A stretch of DNA of 64,000 bases, taken from the NCBI GenBank assembly GCA_004764695.1, contig SMSO01000036.1:1756001-1820000 (forward strand), written 5' to 3'. Positions within the stretch are counted from its first letter, which is position 1; each line of letters opens with the position of its first letter. Of this stretch, positions 10,501 through 22,400 are shown piece by piece. Both the position numbers and the translations under genes were made by a program. Below the pieces are notes generated by a model. That model worked only from the letters and a program-made list of their open reading frames with translations. It was not told where the DNA came from and made no database searches. Source of the stretch: Schizochytrium sp. TIO01. Taxonomy: Eukaryota > Sar > Bigyra > Thraustochytrida > Thraustochytriidae.

Positions 10501-13500
10501 AGCAGAGCTACATTCACTGCTGGCGATGACGAAGAGTCACCTTCATGTTCTACTGCAGCGTGCTCCGCAATCGGAAGGGGCCACGTTCACGCTGAGGTCG
10601 AGTGTTCGAGCGACTTGGATCGAGGTGATTGAGTAAGTGGCCGAGAGAGCGAATGAGTGAGTGGTGCCGCGGCGCTTTTCACAGTATGTCTGAAGGAGGT
10701 TCCCGGTTCCTGCGGTTCTTTGCTGTGAAGACCTCCACGAAGGCAGCACTTTGAAGCGTGCCGGTATTTGTGCAGCTGCAGCAGAATCCCGGCACCCCTC
10801 GCGTACTTTGTTCTTGTCGATCAATCAGCTGCTCTCACTCCGCTCGCTGCCGCTTTGGCATTTTCGTCTGCGAGTGAGTTGTTGTCGAAGTCTGCAGAGC
10901 TTTGTTGTCGACGGGTGACCTTGTACGTACATAGTACTGCTATACTTACGCAGAAGCAGCGGCCGAAGTCGCTGACTGGACCTCGTGAGATGAACTCGGC
11001 GTCGTTCACGGCTTCGTTCTCGTAGAGGTCAAAAGCTAGCTTTCATGTGGCCACCTGGGTGATCAGAAGCAACAGCGCAAGCCGGCGACCGAGACCAACC
11101 GTTGAAACAATAAGACGCCCTCGACGGTTAGCTGACTGTCCTAGTGGTGGACGAGAACCTGCCCGAGGGCGCTGGTTCACCTTGGTGGTGTTTGTTCTCT
11201 TGTCTCCTCATTTGCGGAGGCCACTCTGACCTCAGAAGATGAAATAGAAATGAATAGTCTTCGCGCCGCGTGGGTCTCCTCGGCAATGCGGTGAATCAAT
11301 CAAATAAAACACATGCCGCCGGAAATCCAACCCTCTGCGATGTTATTTTCAGAGTACATACAGCCCATACCTCTATAGTTATTGGCGTTGTTGACCTGCC
11401 TGTTGTAAAGTTGATATGATTCGCAGCAATTTCTCTTTCTTTCACACGAGAACACCAATACAAATCTTGCCGCTCATTTGCCTTCTTGCAGAAGCATCCG
11501 GGCTTGTCCCTCCAACCATCAGCAAGATTCGTCGAGAATCTTGCGCATCGCCATCTTCAGACAGCCACCATTCTCGTAGAGGTGCTCAGCTCTCGAGCTG
11601 GCAAGTAGCTTGAAGTTGAGCAGACTTCACGGCCTCAATAGCCCATCCATCTACCTTCTAATTGACAAGGAAAGACCTCCTTGTTAATCAATTGCACGAG
11701 ACAAACGAAAGGACAGCGCGAAAGAGAAAACACACAAAGCCCGCTCCTACCCTTTTCCCTAATGCCCCATAGCGCTCTTCCTGAAGAAGACACTGATTTT
11801 CTACAGAAAAGTGCCCGTCTTATCAGTGAACCTGTAGGTAATAATGGACGAATCACTCGCACAGCTTGAAGGGCCATCGACCATTGCAGCCGCACATACA
11901 CGGCTGGGTAGGCAGTCTCTACGCAGGCCCAGGACCCCGTAGCAGAAGAAGCAGAGCGAAAGAAAACATCTCGAAAGAAAAGGAGCGGGATGACGGCGAG
12001 CGAATCTCGGCGCCTGCCGCCTTTCTTGGCCGTGTAACAATTGTATGGCCTGTAATATCTACTACATCAAACACAACAAGCTCTGGCGGATCTTTGGCTG
12101 AGAATCTCCTCTGGTGGTTTTCAAGCTGTGCACAGCCCTCTTTAAAGCACGGAGCTGCGCTGGCCTATTCACGCCAACCGGCATGACTTGGGCGAATCTG
12201 GCTTCAGCACGAGTAAGAACCCCAACAGCCACCACTTCCATGTCCGCGCTTGGTCCTTGTTGCTGTCGCTGTTCCTGCTCTTGCTTGCAACACGTTGTGA
12301 GAACTTGCCAACCGCAAGCTTTTACGAAGTTTGTTTCCACAACCAACCGTGGAAGAGTGATCTGCCACTTTCTTTGAACCCAAGCTAAGTCAAACTATGC
12401 AGTAATCGGTCCTCTCGAGCAATCCTGAGAGGTTTCAACCCAGACATTACCTCAGCGAATCACAAGAACGTTTATGTTTCATGGATTTGCGTTATTTGCG
12501 ATTCTATCGCTGTCGGTCGGCGTAACCGAGTCCTATGAGTTTGTGCTAATTCTAAATGGAACCTCGGTCGCCGTCCATAGAGGGCAGGCATCATCATCAT
12601 CCTTATCTCGCAGCAAACCCAAATTGTCGCACAGCAGGAGAGGTGGCCGCGTTGTGACGGCACGAAGCTGGTCTCTATCTTTATACATTTCGCACACGTT
12701 TCTCTGTTGCAGTGGATTTCAGAGTCTCACCCCCTCCTTCGCTGGCGTACGCTTTGGCTCTTGTCGTCGACCTTTCGCCAGAACTGAGCAGCCCAAGTCG
12801 TTGACGCATTCGATTGCTCCATATCAGCTGATCAGGAGCCAGCCGCCTATCCCTCCAGTCTGCACTCGCCTTTCACGGTCGCCCGAACATCGTGCAGAAG
12901 TGCAGTGAAGGCCCGTGGTCTCATCACTTATCCAGAAAGAAGAAGAGCTCGAGTTGGCGCATTCCCATTCTTGGAGAAGCTTTTCTCTCAGAATTCCTCG
13001 GCATTGATCTCTTTTCCCCTTTCCCTCTTCTTCTTTTTCTTTTCTTTTCTTTCTTTTCTTTTCTTTTTCGTTCTTTTCCCTTCGTTCTTTCCTTTTAGTT
13101 GGTACTTCCCGTTCTCATAGTGTTGCTAACAGAACCAGCACGTGCACAGCTTTTTTTCTCATTCTTTGGCATTTCTGTGGAGGGGTCCTTTCTTTCTTTT
13201 CCTTCCTTTTCCCCCTTTTTTCATTTGTCTCCTCCTTTCTAAAGTAGAAGATAGGCAGCTAAGAGGTCAATCAATCGATCGGCATTACAGGAGAAGAATA
13301 TAAAAAAGCAATCGAATCATCGCGTCTTCTTTGGCGAAACTCACATTCAGCCAGGTTTTAAGCTGGCTGGTACGGACAGATCGCGATCTTTTGTTTGACT
13401 GCTTGGGTGTCATTGGGCTGGGCGCCCGATCGGAAAGCTCTGGCTGGCGCGATCTTATTTGCTTGCTCACTCGCTCGATCTATAAGCTTAAAAGTAAGTT

Positions 13501-14071
13501 GTGGTGTGGTAATAATTCTCAGCACCATATACGAATTGTTGGCTCGTGCCCAAAGAAATTTGCGCAAAGCTGCCCCTGCGGAATCTGTGCAAACCCCAAA
13601 CAAGCCTGCCGCCAAGCAACGGAGCTGCAAGCAAGTAAGCAAGTAAGCAGCAGCAGAGACCGAGTTAGCGGACGCTACGTGACGACAGATTCCAAAGACC
13701 AAGGAAAGACAAGATTGATTATTCAAAGTTGTGTATCTGCAAAGTCAAACATTGCTAACGAGCGAGCGCAATACCTTAAAGATTAATTTTCTACCTGGAT
13801 CAGCGCAACACCCATTCTACTCCCTCAACGTGTTGAACTGCGCTGTAGCATACGGGCTCACTTGAAATTGCGAAGAAAGCATTCAGTGCCAGTATCAAGC
13901 GTCGGAACTAGTCGTGAAATATAAGAACCAAGCGTGCTAAATACAAAAGGGTTGAACTGTACAACTTTTTGGCAAGTTTACGACGCACGTGTTGGCATCA
14001 AACACGGTATCACAGTCTAAGTCACAACCTTCATAGACAATATTCACCAAGTCTTGAAGGGTTTTATCGTC
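10501..14071. other. GC-richer non-coding stretch upstream of the RING gene
   Basis: Composition shifts from the AT-rich flank to sequence rich in CTCG/TCGA words with many short overlapping frames on both strands, none with protein-like features. A pyrimidine-rich CT/TTTTC tract occupies about 13013-13100. From ~13780 the composition returns to that of ordinary intergenic DNA. It may hold promoter or leader sequence of the downstream gene. Confidence 0.45.
13013..13100. repeat. Pyrimidine (CT/TTTTC) tract
   Basis: Nearly 90 bases are almost purely C and T on the plus strand, with repeated TTTTC/TTCTTT units. No gene frame uses it convincingly. Confidence 0.8.
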
Positions 14072-16288
14072 ATGAAAAAGACGGCGGAGATGACCGTAGA
14101 ATCACTTGAGGGGAGTGAAAATCTTCGAATGTCTAGCAGAACTACAAACGCAAGATTCATGTCGTCTCTTCAGTATAAACTTACCAACCTCATGGTGGCG
14201 ATGTTGATTGTGCTCTCTGAAAGGACATCATGCGCTCTTGGTGCAAACACTACCTTTGGACCTCGATATCTAGTCAAATCAGAAGCCAGCGCTCTGAGTG
14301 GAGATCTTCACACTACCTTGCAAGAACTTCATGGAAACATAACTGCAACTCGCTCTACCTTTGCTAGTGAAAGCGACGACGGCCTGATAGACTTGCGTCC
14401 GTTGGGGTTTTCTTTTCCATTCTTTGGTAATTCACGCGTGCGCACAGCAGGCTTGGACCCAAACGGTCACGTTCGCTTTGATTCCTATGCCGAAGATTAT
14501 CCATGCAAGGAAAGCGAGATACTATATCCATATTTCGATCAGGATAGTTCGATCTCTTGCAGTGGTTTGTTGAATTTCTCAAATGTTCTTGGCCCTTTTA
14601 TTACAGATCTGTGGCCTGGAGAACCCACTGTCTCTAATCATACCGATAGTAGTGTTTACTTTTGGGCGGATAGTGATCAAGAAATGTTTTCTGTGCTATG
14701 GGAAAATTTTAAATTCTTCTATCCCTCTGGTCTTGGAAGCGACGAGGATTCTATAGTGGCTTTGAATTTGACATTTGGCATGACTCTTTCGAAGAGAGGA
14801 AACGTTCGGTTCTGGTACGATACGATTCCTGACATTAAAAGTCTCGATTTCAAAGCTCGAGGCATTTTTGCAGGGCTTCGTGCACCGTCTTCTATGGATA
14901 GTAATGCTGCAGATTACTTGACGTCAGGAGAGCTGGCTACTCAGTCTGAGTGGGGTGGGTTTCTAGCATCACCTCCCACAGCAGAAGCTGCAGGTTTTTT
15001 TGTTGACCCTGCAAATGTGACTGAAAACATGATTGTTGATATTTGCCTGGTACCTGATTGGAATCTTAAAACAATGGCCGAGGAGGCTATTTGTGTTGTT
15101 CCATCATTAGCCAACGCAAACACGTCTCTTGTCATGGAAGTGCCAGAAGACCTTCTCAGCTGTGTTGCTGTAGATGGTATCTCATTGTACTGCCGATATC
15201 CAGGGGAGGATGATCTTCTCAGTAGTATAAGTGAAACCAATCAAATAATTTGTCCTCTACCGAGCAGCGTGGATTATGGGGATATCGATGCTATTAATCT
15301 CACATTAGTTTTTATCGGCGCTGACAACGCAGACGAGCGAGTTGTCTCCTTCAATTTCTGCGACACTGTGGATGGACCTACGCTCGATTACCTTCTGAAT
15401 GACACGTGCTCCCTCGACTACCTTGGTGAACCTGCGATCCGGGATTGCTTAGGTGTTTGCAACGGAACTGCGACCTTAGATGCAGATGGAACTTGTTGCG
15501 ACGTTTCCGAAATTGGATGCAATGGACTTTGTGCTGTCTCCACGGATGATGAAACTTATGAGGCTGCTTTTTTGAGGATCTTTGTTGAGACGACAACAAA
15601 GGCTTCAAACCAACTTGTTTGCTGTGCTTCTGATTATATTGATTGTGATGGTGTTTGCCGAGGATGCACATGCAGCGACGATTGTGGATGCCCACTAAGT
15701 GCTGACCAGCGATCATACTGCCCTACTACATCAACACCCACGCTTCAACCAAGCTCATCCGGTACCATTGGGAAAACCTTTTCCACCCAGCTGATCGCTA
15801 TTGTGATTTCTTCAACGTTTGTTTTGGCCGTTCTTCTGCAGTGCATGAGAGTGCAGATCCTCAAGAGGATCGGGCTTGAAGAATGGCAACTTGTCGTTCG
15901 TGAGCGACCTCGCCCTCCCCCTCCTGAACCTGAAAATCTTACACCAGCTCAAATTGAAAAATATACATCAACAACCACATTCCACCACATAGCGTCGAAA
16001 GCATCTCCTCAAGAATCAATCAAGAAACCATCTTTCAAGTTTGGTGGCAACTTTATGAATCTTCATGGTGATGTTGATGACGATGGCATGTGTCCCATCT
16101 GTATATGCGATTTTGAGGATTACGATGAGCTTCGCAAACTTCCATGTGGCCACTTTTTTCACAAAGATTGTGTAGATGAGTGGTTCGAGCGATCAACTGT
16201 TTGTCCAATGTGTAAACGGGATGTTCGAGGGGATGATGCTCCAAAACAAAAGAAAAAGGACGAAGATGATGTTGAAGATTTCGTCTGA
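14072..16288 (+). CDS. Single-pass membrane RING-H2 E3 ligase with PLXDC/NIDO-like ectodomain
   Basis: The predicted topology is type I: signal sequence, lumenal or extracellular domain, one membrane helix, cytosolic RING. The first ATG of the frame is at 14072. The ATG at 14159 puts a hydrophobic signal (NLMVAMLIVL) right at the N-terminus and may be the true start. The ectodomain has LGFSFPFFGNSRVRTAGLD, a later YFWADSD...SVLWENFKF and GNVRFWYDTIP, a pattern like the plexin-domain-containing/NIDO fold. Many potential N-glycosylation sites follow, then a Cys-rich region with DGxC-type repeats (~430-565). The membrane helix is at about 572-594. The cytosolic RING-H2 starts near 673: CPIC...PCGHFFHKDC...CPMCKR, i.e. 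C3H2C3, the ubiquitin-ligase type. The tail is acidic and Lys-rich. E3 activity is inferred from the RING; the ectodomain call is weaker. Confidence 0.85.
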   Translation: MKKTAEMTVESLEGSENLRMSSRTTNARFMSSLQYKLTNLMVAMLIVLSERTSCALGANTTFGPRYLVKSEASALSGDLHTTLQELHGNITATRSTFASESDDGLIDLRPLGFSFPFFGNSRVRTAGLDPNGHVRFDSYAEDYPCKESEILYPYFDQDSSISCSGLLNFSNVLGPFITDLWPGEPTVSNHTDSSVYFWADSDQEMFSVLWENFKFFYPSGLGSDEDSIVALNLTFGMTLSKRGNVRFWYDTIPDIKSLDFKARGIFAGLRAPSSMDSNAADYLTSGELATQSEWGGFLASPPTAEAAGFFVDPANVTENMIVDICLVPDWNLKTMAEEAICVVPSLANANTSLVMEVPEDLLSCVAVDGISLYCRYPGEDDLLSSISETNQIICPLPSSVDYGDIDAINLTLVFIGADNADERVVSFNFCDTVDGPTLDYLLNDTCSLDYLGEPAIRDCLGVCNGTATLDADGTCCDVSEIGCNGLCAVSTDDETYEAAFLRIFVETTTKASNQLVCCASDYIDCDGVCRGCTCSDDCGCPLSADQRSYCPTTSTPTLQPSSSGTIGKTFSTQLIAIVISSTFVLAVLLQCMRVQILKRIGLEEWQLVVRERPRPPPPEPENLTPAQIEKYTSTTTFHHIASKASPQESIKKPSFKFGGNFMNLHGDVDDDGMCPICICDFEDYDELRKLPCGHFFHKDCVDEWFERSTVCPMCKRDVRGDDAPKQKKKDEDDVEDFV

Positions 16289-18025
16289 AACTTTACTTTC
16301 TTCATTTTCTGAACTAATTATGAACACTAGACTTATGAACACTAGACTTAATGTTACCTATTTTATTTCTTTTTCATGATTGGGTAAAGCTGCATCGTAA
16401 ATTCGATACTTTGCATCTATGAATTTTGCAAGTGTTCCATGATTAGTTGTCTTGAAACTCCATTGCCGACAAGGTGAAATGTCATCCTTTGCTTGCTCTA
16501 TTGTATATAAATAGGAAGAAGGTTACATTGTACAGGCCTTTAACTGAACCGAGCGGGAAATAACCAGCTCATTGAATTCTAGGATTGCTAAATGAACACA
16601 TCAAATTACTTTGTGGGTGGCCAGAGCTTAGAAAAGGATGTTTTGTAACAAAATTTCATGCGGGTATCATTTCTTAGTTTCTGTTACCTATGGGGTTATA
16701 CTTGACACGTTCCATTCCCCAGACTAGCACAGTATCATAATAATCTTATACAATATGACTTTCTTATGCAGGTAGTGCTGTAGAGACAACAGCCTGTATA
16801 TATGAACTCGTTAAAGTGCAAAGAACATATCTAAACTTGATTTGTTTGCCTGTCATATATAACACTGTGTTTATTCTTGATGTTGTCAGGCTTCCCCTCT
16901 CCAAGCAATTGTCTCTTTAGTATCAAGGTTATCCTATAATGTAAAACCAGCCATACTATTGGTTGCGTTGCTACGAACGTAATTAAATTACGTTATCGAT
17001 TGACAAATGGTGAAACCTGCTGGCGTTTTCTTGCTACAAAGCCACGCCGCCTAACATCCAGCACCGGTACGTTCTTATTACGAGAATTCCGGATTTTCTT
17101 CTCTACGGCGATTTCCCGCGAGAGCAAAAAAAGGGCCCACGAAACTTATTCATGCATCCTCACCAGGCCATAAACGTGCACTAATAGTGCAAACAAAGCA
17201 TGCTTGTGAATATTTTACATTCATAGTTTTCTTTTACTCGCTAGACGGAAAATGCGCCAGGTATACCTATGTGCTCTGGGTGTTATACATGTCTTAACAT
17301 TCCGAGTATGTGCACCTCTGCGCTGCTCCACGCCTTTCGACCCTCACAAGATTGGCCTCCTTGAAATGAGTGCAATCGTAACGCATCGATTTGAGTAAGA
17401 ATTTCCTCTTACGGGGATCAATAACGTATACTCTTACCTACTTGCTACAACCTCCGAGGTAGTTCCGCCAGGATGTGCACATAAAGCTTCTTTCTGTACT
17501 ACTTCGAATGAATGACACACAAAACTGGAATATCTTAGCAAGAGCCCTAGTCCATTGCAATTAGTTGGGGAATGCAAGCCTGCAGTGCGAGTTTGAGACT
17601 TTTTAGTGCACAGAAATTTATTTTTGCTTCGTTAGCGTTTTGATCTCCTAACTAGAAATCATCGATTGACGCTCTCAACGTGCTCCCCTTGAAATGGGGA
17701 TTCCAACATCTCCAACAACTATGAAAGCTTGCTTAAGCCTCCTTTGGAGTTCGTTCGATCTTGACTCCAGCAATGCTGTCCAGTCAGACTAAGATGAGTC
17801 AATCTAGGCTACCTCACCCAAGGCATGGCACAAGCTATGCTACAGCTGATACACTTGCTAGTGTGCCTCCTAAGAGTAACTATAGTAAGTTCAGCTAAAG
17901 GAAAAAACAGGTAGAAAACCCCTTTTCCTTGCCAAAGCAAATAGTAGATATGTGCAAAACTCTTATTGAAGAGCAAGTGCTCGAGCTCGGCGAGAGGCCC
18001 GTCCGGATTAACGAGGGCTACAGTA
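16289..18025. other. Intergenic, AT-rich, no gene seen
   Basis: It begins with a 15-bp tandem duplication just after the RING gene stop (16320-16349). A TTTCCCGC word like an E2F site occurs near 17130 but stands alone. The minus-strand frame at 17809-18270 is the shadow of the nucleotidase exon 1. Confidence 0.5.
16320..16349. repeat. 15-bp tandem duplication
   Basis: ATGAACACTAGACTT occurs twice without a gap, 32 bp after the RING-gene stop, probably within its 3' UTR. Confidence 0.9.
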
Positions 18026-18999
18026 ATGACGAAGTTTGAGATGGCTGAGGGTACGTCTGCATCGTCCGAAGAGGTGCAGGAACAACAGAAATTAGAGCAG
18101 GCAAGAGAACGGGCTGGCCAGCCACTCGACATGGCAGAGGCGAAGAACTCAACACCTGCAACACAACAGGAGGACACAGGGGTCTCGCCGACTCCGGTTA
18201 CTGTGCTTGTGGACATGTAAGTGAAGGTGGAGAGACGCAAGATGTTGGGCCTGTAAATCCTAACTGACATGCTATTTGACTCCGAATAAATAACACAATC
18301 AATTTCGCTTGAGGATTCTGGGGGTTTATGAATCGATCAGGGATGGAGTTTTGTGTAACTTTGACCTTGCCGTTAAGGAGAAATTCCAAAGTCTTCATCC
18401 AGACCATCCAGAGCTTGATTTGAGTCTTCGTAAGTTTTGTTCTTTAATGACTATGGGCTGAAGGGAAACATGGGGACTCACGCTCGTGCAATGCAAAATG
18501 ATTCTTCACAACAGATCGGAAGTGGTTTTACATGTCTGAGAACTATCGTGCTCTCCTTGGGCACGATGCAGCTGCAGCAGCACGTGAGATTACGGAGCAA
18601 GAGAATTTTTTCCGCGATTTGCCACCTATTCCAGGCGCCGTTGAAGCGATGAAAGCGATTGATAATATTCCGGGAGTCAATGTCATCCTTTGTACTGCTC
18701 CATTGACCTACTATCGGTATGTATTGCACGAAAAGTTCTCTTGGGTTGAACGCCATCTAGGGAAAGCATGGTTGAAGAAAATTGTTATTTCTAAAGATAA
18801 AACTGTGGTGAGCGGTCGCATCCTCATTGATGACCGGCCGGAAGTTAAAGGTAGTATTCAAGAGCCTAGCTGGGAGCACGTTTTGTTCTCGCAACCATAC
18901 AATAATTATATCCAAGAAAAGAGACGCTTGCATTCATGGCGTGAGTGCGATTGGCGACCTTTGATTGAATCACTTCTTGAACAATCTCGAGAGAGTTGA
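18026..18999 (+). CDS. 5'(3')-deoxyribonucleotidase, three exons
   Basis: The predicted reaction is dephosphorylation of deoxynucleoside monophosphates (NT5C family, HAD superfamily), which limits dNTP pools. I read exons 18026-18216, 18341-18429 and 18515-18999. Both introns start GTAAG and end CAG, and the join gives 765 bases, exactly 254 codons plus a stop. Splicing rebuilds HAD motif I across the first junction: VTVLVDM joined to DGVLCNFD, with nucleophile Asp and acid/base Asp. Motif II is LCTAP. Motif III/IV is the Lys of ISKDK followed by ILIDDRPEVKG. The LHRKWFYMSENYRALLG at the second junction matches the family's substrate-pocket region. The N-terminal ~60 residues are polar, low complexity and poorly conserved in kind. 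The ATG at 18026 is the first in frame; a mitochondrial signal is not evident. Confidence 0.92.
18217..18340 (+). other. Intron 1 of the deoxyribonucleotidase gene
   Basis: It begins GTAAGTG and ends GATCAG, 124 nt. It interrupts the Met codon of the HAD nucleophile motif. Without splicing the frame stops at once (TAA at 18218). Confidence 0.9.
18430..18514 (+). other. Intron 2 of the deoxyribonucleotidase gene
   Basis: It begins GTAAGTT and ends CACAACAG, 85 nt. Removing it restores one continuous frame through the family's WFYMSENYRAL segment. Confidence 0.9.
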
Positions 19000-19732
19000 C
19001 ACAAACTTTACGAAGAGAATAAAAAACTCGAGCAATGTTTTGTATTTGTGTTTATAATGCCTTTGAAAAGATGAAGTGCCGCTGAGATACTCTTCATGCG
19101 GTTGTTCTACGACGGGAACAGTTTACGAGCAGCAAATTCTGCCTAGTCGCAACGATGGATAGTATCCAACCTCATTGTATTCAAAAACATGTTGTCCAAC
19201 AGATTTGTACACATGTTTCTTCATGGTTCTTTGCTTCTAGACTTCCTGTGCAGAGATCAGACTTGATTCGTTTACTTCATGTTGTTGCTGGAAACTCTTC
19301 TGAAGCTCTGTAGTCAAGTCAGAACTCGTTCTACTAGATCTACTTAGGTTAGCAATAAGAAAGACTAGTAAGAAGGTAAAAATCTTACGAGCGTGCTACC
19401 CGAAACAATAAGAGTGCTGCAGCTCCAGAAATGTACATTTCTCTTTTCTAAACTTTCTTGATCACAGCAGTTCCGGGTTGTGAGTCAGAGCATTGCGATA
19501 GCGTGAACGATTGTCCTCGCAAGCGGCCATTGCTTGTGCTTTAAACCGACTGGCATCGTTGGGCTTCGTATAGGCTATCTAAAACGATTGAAAGCAGCTG
19601 CACCCTTGCACATTGATTAGTGGTGAAGCCAAGTAGAAGTTTTTTTTCATCGCTTTTTGTCTACTACGTGCTGGCGCAAACGCGCTTGCTGGGCTACCTT
19701 CGCAACGTGAAAGAAGAAGACACCTATTGAAG
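19000..19732. other. Intergenic, no gene seen
   Basis: This should hold the 3' UTR of the nucleotidase gene and the promoter of the small membrane-protein gene. No repeats or motifs stand out. Confidence 0.5.
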
Positions 19733-19996
19733 ATGCGCATTCCTCGTCAGGGCTTCAATTGGGCGGTTATGATCGTAGGAGGGGTTGGTTTCATTCAGTA
19801 TGTGCTTAAGCCAGATTATACCCAGGAGGAAGGAAGTCTTGAAGAACATTTGAAAAGTCGCTACAAACACCAGGTCATGGAGGGCGCAGCAAAGAATAAG
19901 CACCTTCGTGAAGCTCTTCTCAAGTATAAGGATGATGAGAGCTTTGATCTTATTAGTCCTAAAGCTGGTGATTTGGACAAGAGGTCTACAAATTAG
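19733..19996 (+). CDS. Small single-TM protein, possibly mitochondrial
   Basis: This is an 87-residue frame from the ATG at 19733. A short basic N-terminus (MRIPRQ) is followed by one hydrophobic helix (about residues 7-24, FNWAVMIVGGVGFIQYVL), then a charged, probably helical tail rich in Lys and Glu. The size and layout resemble small inner-membrane assembly factors of respiratory complexes, but no family signature is clear enough to name one. It is a gene rather than a chance frame because of its amphipathic tail, codon choice like its neighbours, and lack of low-complexity sequence. It is transcribed in the same direction as the nucleotidase upstream, with a gap of ~730 bp. Confidence 0.55.
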   Translation: MRIPRQGFNWAVMIVGGVGFIQYVLKPDYTQEEGSLEEHLKSRYKHQVMEGAAKNKHLREALLKYKDDESFDLISPKAGDLDKRSTN

Positions 19997-22400
19997 TATT
20001 CCTGAATTGTGTCACAGCTCCTCAAATTGCTATCATTTCTCGTCTCAGAACTAGGTAGATATGTTTTGTGCGCTTGAAATCTTATTTATGCAACCTTTTG
20101 GAGTTCAATGTAAACTCTGCTCTACGCAACTTCATGTAAGCCATCTTCGGTCACGTTCAAACCAGTTAAAAAAAGAAAGCAATAAAGATGGCGTTTGACC
20201 TTTCAATGGAAACTCAACTTCTAGCACACAGCTTATTTGCAAGAAGAATTTTGAATTCACCCCCCTCCCCCCCCAAAAAAAAATAAAAATATCCCAAACT
20301 ATTAGAAGAATCATCAGATGTCTAGTTGCTTGCCTGAATAATAATTGGACAGGATGTGGATTTTTTTCTTGAGGAAAATATTGCAACTCCATTCACCACC
20401 CTAATGATCTTCGATTGACAGCCCCCGAGCCTGGCGCTAGGACTCTTTATTATACTTGAGTTTCTGTTTTGGAGTCACCAGCTGATTTGTTCGTGGCGGT
20501 GCTTGTCGACTCGAGATTCTGCAGGTGCTCAGCTTCCTCTGGGAAGAAGTAACTCGCCTATGCATTGCAACTGCTTGTATCGTTTCCCAGTGGGTGCCAG
20601 CGCGAGAAAACCGTTTATTCATCACCTTGGTGTTCTGAATTTGTCTATTTGTGGATGCAGAATGTACAGGACCTATGGAGCGTTTGCAGATGTATTAAGC
20701 CAAGCTGCAAGTCTTTTTCAGTTGTGGAGGTGCGAGAATAACGGCCCATGCTGGAGTTAACAAGGTATGCAACAATCTCATTAACTTGGATTTCAATCCC
20801 GTTACTTCATTGGTGAGCCACCTTTACTCAATATGCAAGCAGAGGATTCTCGAATACGTTCATTTAGCAAGCAGGCTTGGCACAAAATAAATAAGAATAA
20901 TTTGATATTATGCGAAGTACAATACCAAATAGTTATATTTAGGCATATTACAATTGAGACATGATTTAGAACATGTCTCATAACAAAGCAGCGACAATTG
21001 AAATCGAAGTCTAGAACAATGGTGGAATGTGTTCTGGGAGCACCAATTGATGGGTCATGTGGATAAGACATTGTCAGGTTTCTTATTACACGACTGTAAG
21101 CCGAAAACGCTAGAAATCGCATAGGGGAAGAACACGGCAATCGGATAAATTGTTGCTAAGTTAGGGGACACCCAAGACACAAAAGTGCATAACAAATTCG
21201 AGAAAACGTGCATGAAGAGTTCTTATTTGTCGACTGAGGAAATAAAAAGCCTCACCTCTTTGGTTCTCTGTAGGACAGAACAGATTTACCCTTCTACTCG
21301 TTTCGTTATTGATCATTCCACCTGAGGATGTATTTCCAAGCCTTACAGACCGCCAAATCTGAGAGTCTAAATTATAAGAGACTAAATTGACACTGCCTTC
21401 TTAAGCCTCTTCGGTTGAGCATTTTGAACGTTCTAAGTTCATGTTTTGTCTTGCCTAGCCTCTAGTTGATGGGGACGTAATCATCAACAAGTGTTTACTG
21501 AAAGACCAAAGTAATCTTTCTCTTTCAATAGCTTGGATGGTGTATAAATTCTCTCATTTTACTATAATTCTCGTATGATTTAGAAGGTAGCTCCGCAAAG
21601 ATCATCAATCAGATGAGTTGGGTCAAATAGCCTTTTTGCGAAGCGCCAGGTCTACTTTTGTAGCACTCAGTCCAGAGACTCAGTAACCAAGATGCTAGTG
21701 AAGAGGATAGAGCATCTACACTGGAGCACAAGGACAACTATACATGGTTAAACTGTTGCGCTAAGGATCTTGATATATGAATCAAATTGCAGCAATATAG
21801 GGTTTACATTTGTAGACGTTCCAGGTTGCAAAATATTTTCATAGCGTGATTTTCCCTCCGTGACTAGCCTCCCCAACATAAAAAGCTTAAACTTGTATGA
21901 AATACATTCAACCCCACAAAAAAAATTTCATTGTAGAATGATTTCAAAGACTACATGCTATTTGAGTCTTTTAATAACGTTTTCGTATGGTTTTAGAAAT
22001 TTGAATAAATACTTTTGGTGTTTCAGCAAATTTTAGACAATCAACTCAAAGCTTTTCGTTATTGTCTGAGCACCTATGTGGTCTGACGAACGAGTGAAGC
22101 TGCATTAGTGAGACGCAAACATCAGGTTTTCTTTAAAGACGCCTCACAATTTCTATATATGAGTTTTCTACCGAAGAAATATCTAGTGCCGATCATGCGC
22201 CCAGATGTGTTGTTTTCGGTTTTATTTTATTAAAAACAAGATCCAAAACGACTAGTATGTATTCATTGCAAGAACCTATCCAAGTATTGAATCTTCAGGT
22301 GTCAGGGGGGATAAACTTGAACCCCAGCTAGTAGTATCTACTGCATGATCGATTTTGCATCTTCAGCCTCTGGCACTCTAAGATTCGAGCTTCTTCCAAT
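19997..22400. other. AT-rich intergenic stretch with a possible decayed or multi-exon minus-strand gene
   Basis: It contains a C-run/A-run at about 20262-20284. Between 20437 and ~21140 on the minus strand, several short frames have coding-like composition: 20437-20625 reads ...QAVAMHRRVTSSQRK..., and 20802-21140 starts MPCSSPMRFLAF. They are separated by plausible splice sites, but I could not join them into a recognisable protein. The remainder, to 22.4 kb, is AT-rich without signal. Confidence 0.3.

Noticed and set aside
17129-17140. TTTCCCGC, an E2F-like site
   Set aside because: Isolated and far from a gene start; such 8-mers occur by chance in a window of this size.
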